Assembly: GCF_021991835.1 (NCBI RefSeq)
Contig: NZ_JAHDAU010000003.1
Coordinates: 248,001 to 312,000 of the forward strand
Direction of reading: 5' to 3'
DNA from: Polaribacter sargassicola
GTDB lineage: Bacteria; Bacteroidota; Bacteroidia; Flavobacteriales; Flavobacteriaceae
Length of the DNA stretch: 64,000 nt
Shown: in pieces, positions 62,695 through 64,000 of the stretch
Position numbering within the stretch: the stretch's first letter is position 1
How the letters are laid out: the number at the start of each line of letters is the position of its first letter
Translations under genes and position numbers: made by a program
The notes under the pieces: model-generated
What the model saw: only the letters and a program-made list of their open reading frames with translations
Databases searched by the model: none
Told to the model about the DNA's origin: nothing

Positions 62695-64000
62695 ATGCAA
62701 TCACTAAAAAACAAATTTACTTTTAAGGTTTTAATAGGTTATATTATACTTGGTTTTTTAGCTACAATTTCTGGTTTTTTAGTGCTTTCTGAAATAAAAA
62801 CATTTACTCAAACACAAAAACAAGATATTTCTGACAGAAATATTATTGTAAAAACAGGAACTTTAATTGCTAATATTTACAAAAATGAAAGTTTAGCTAG
62901 AGCTGCTCTTCAATTTAATTCTGAACAAAAATTTAATGAATATTTAAATGAAAATAAAAAATTAGTAACAAAAATAGATTCATTAAAACTTATTATTGCT
63001 AACAATTCTCAAGAATTTATTTTAGATAGCATTAAGTTAATTATTGACAAAAAACTAAAGAATATTATAGATCTAAAAAACTTAGGCAAGAACAATAATT
63101 CTGATGAATCTATAAACAATGCCCTAAGTAAACTAAGCTCTATAGACTCTCTTTTGGTTAAAATAACTATTAATGATTTTGTAAGTAATCCTTTACTTTT
63201 TGACAATGAAACTCGTGCTAAATTAGAAGATTTTGCACTGCAACTAAACCAATATATACCAAAAGATTCTATTAATAATATAGAGCAAAAAAAAATAGAT
63301 TCTTTGGTTTCTGTTTCTAGAGACATGCTAAAAAAAGCACAAAGTAAAAATATAAAACAACGGCTGTCTTTACAAAGAAAACAAAATGAATTGATAGAAA
63401 ACGATTTAACTATTTCTAGAAAACTTCATGAACTTTTAGGTAATTTAGAAAATGACATTATTCTCTACACAAGTAGCATGAATAAACAGCGAGAAGAAAC
63501 TTTAAACCAGAGTAGAAAAATTATTTTACTTGCAGCAGGAATCAGTTTTATCATCATAATTATTTTTTCGATTATTATTTTAAGCGATTATTGGAAAACA
63601 CAGAAATATCGTAATCAATTAGAAAAAGCCAACAAAAAAACCACATCACTTTTAAAAAGTAGAGAGCAATTAATCTCTATGGTAAGTCACGATTTAAGAA
63701 CACCTTTAAACACCATTTCTGGCTTTAGTGAATTATTACAAAAAACAACAAAAAATACAAAAGACAAAAATTACATAGATCATATTAGACAATCGTCTAG
63801 TTATATGGAACAATTGGTTGATGATCTTTTAGAGTTTTCTAAACTAGAAAATGGTCATATAAACATAGAATCTATTCCGTTTAATTTAGAAAACTGTATT
63901 AATGAAATTGTTTTAAATGCAAAAAGCATCATAAAAAACAAACCCATTAATTTTATTATCAATCACGATAAAACAATCAAAAACCTTGTTATTGGAGATC
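62695..64000 (+). CDS. sensor histidine kinase, N-terminal part
   Basis: Starts at ATG 62695, 9 bases after the plug gene, and runs off the window; 435 residues are visible. A first membrane helix (about 13-32) precedes a large helical sensor region with coiled-coil character (about 40-265) and a second helix (about 273-293). A HisKA domain follows with the phosphorylated His in SMVSHDLRTPLN (near 326-337). The ATPase domain is cut off, and a C-terminal receiver is possible. The ligand is unknown; the sensor part faces the periplasm. Confidence 0.9.
   Translation, partial: MQSLKNKFTFKVLIGYIILGFLATISGFLVLSEIKTFTQTQKQDISDRNIIVKTGTLIANIYKNESLARAALQFNSEQKFNEYLNENKKLVTKIDSLKLIIANNSQEFILDSIKLIIDKKLKNIIDLKNLGKNNNSDESINNALSKLSSIDSLLVKITINDFVSNPLLFDNETRAKLEDFALQLNQYIPKDSINNIEQKKIDSLVSVSRDMLKKAQSKNIKQRLSLQRKQNELIENDLTISRKLHELLGNLENDIILYTSSMNKQREETLNQSRKIILLAAGISFIIIIIFSIIILSDYWKTQKYRNQLEKANKKTTSLLKSREQLISMVSHDLRTPLNTISGFSELLQKTTKNTKDKNYIDHIRQSSSYMEQLVDDLLEFSKLENGHINIESIPFNLENCINEIVLNAKSIIKNKPINFIINHDKTIKNLVIGD

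Noticed and set aside
1..64000. CRISPR arrays, insertion sequences, prophage or rRNA operons
   Set aside because: No regularly spaced direct repeats, transposase, integrase or phage structural genes and no rRNA sequence were seen on reading both strands.

Overview
The window is strongly AT-rich and carries genes of a marine member of the Flavobacteriaceae (Bacteroidota), in the Polaribacter/Tenacibaculum area. The grounds are SusC/SusD-type outer-membrane proteins, a type IX secretion plug protein, a complete Na+-translocating NADH:quinone reductase operon, several flavobacterial-type promoters (TAnnTTTG -7 box), and many lipoproteins and outer-membrane barrels. The genus is inferred from gene content only. 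No rRNA, insertion sequence, prophage or CRISPR array was seen; most of the window looks like ordinary chromosome with a few accessory operons.

Left part (1-10738). A plus-strand run begins inside a SusC transporter and continues with a SusD lipoprotein, an SSS-type symporter, a divergent metallophosphoesterase-fold protein, a periplasmic rhodanese, a DUF2064/TIGR04282 glycosyltransferase-like protein and a purine-nucleoside phosphorylase. Several of these genes overlap by 4-16 bases. The last two families are typical of arsenosugar-type loci, and the phosphorylase has Asp where 6-oxopurine enzymes have Asn. I regard this as the best candidate for a poorly described pathway. A GDSL hydrolase follows on the other strand. 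Then comes a copper module: an AraC-type regulator with its own HMA-like CxxC domain, a CopA ATPase and a small HMA chaperone.

Middle (10832-30000). A fatty-acid-hydroxylase-like membrane protein is followed by a minus-strand operon (universal stress protein, duplicated-domain lipoprotein, one-POTRA Omp85-like barrel, PP1-like phosphatase). Next is a barrel/GH113-like pair. A tight plus-strand operon links a FAD/NAD oxidoreductase, a NosR-like polyferredoxin membrane protein, a MORN-type protein and three glycosyltransferases. A LacI regulator, a Cof-type HAD phosphatase, YjbQ, a DUF2797 protein and a bacterial GH3 protein follow.

Right part (30020-64000). This holds mostly housekeeping genes: a TonB receptor, polyprenyl synthetase, geranylgeranyl-reductase-like protein, RlmN, QueA, AroA, a sortilin-like BNR-repeat protein, a MazG-like protein, RsmG, a desaturase, an aminotransferase, a deoxynucleoside kinase, an ECF sigma factor with a small protein and an MscS channel, Rpe, a DnaQ-UvrC-type fusion, the threonine degradation pair with an Lrp regulator, tRNA-Arg(TCG), YqeY, a retropepsin-like protein and nqrABCDEF. 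The T9SS plug gene and a histidine kinase cut by the window edge close the window. Start sites were moved from upstream TTG/GTG codons to ATG where signal peptides, family N-termini or promoter position argued for it.
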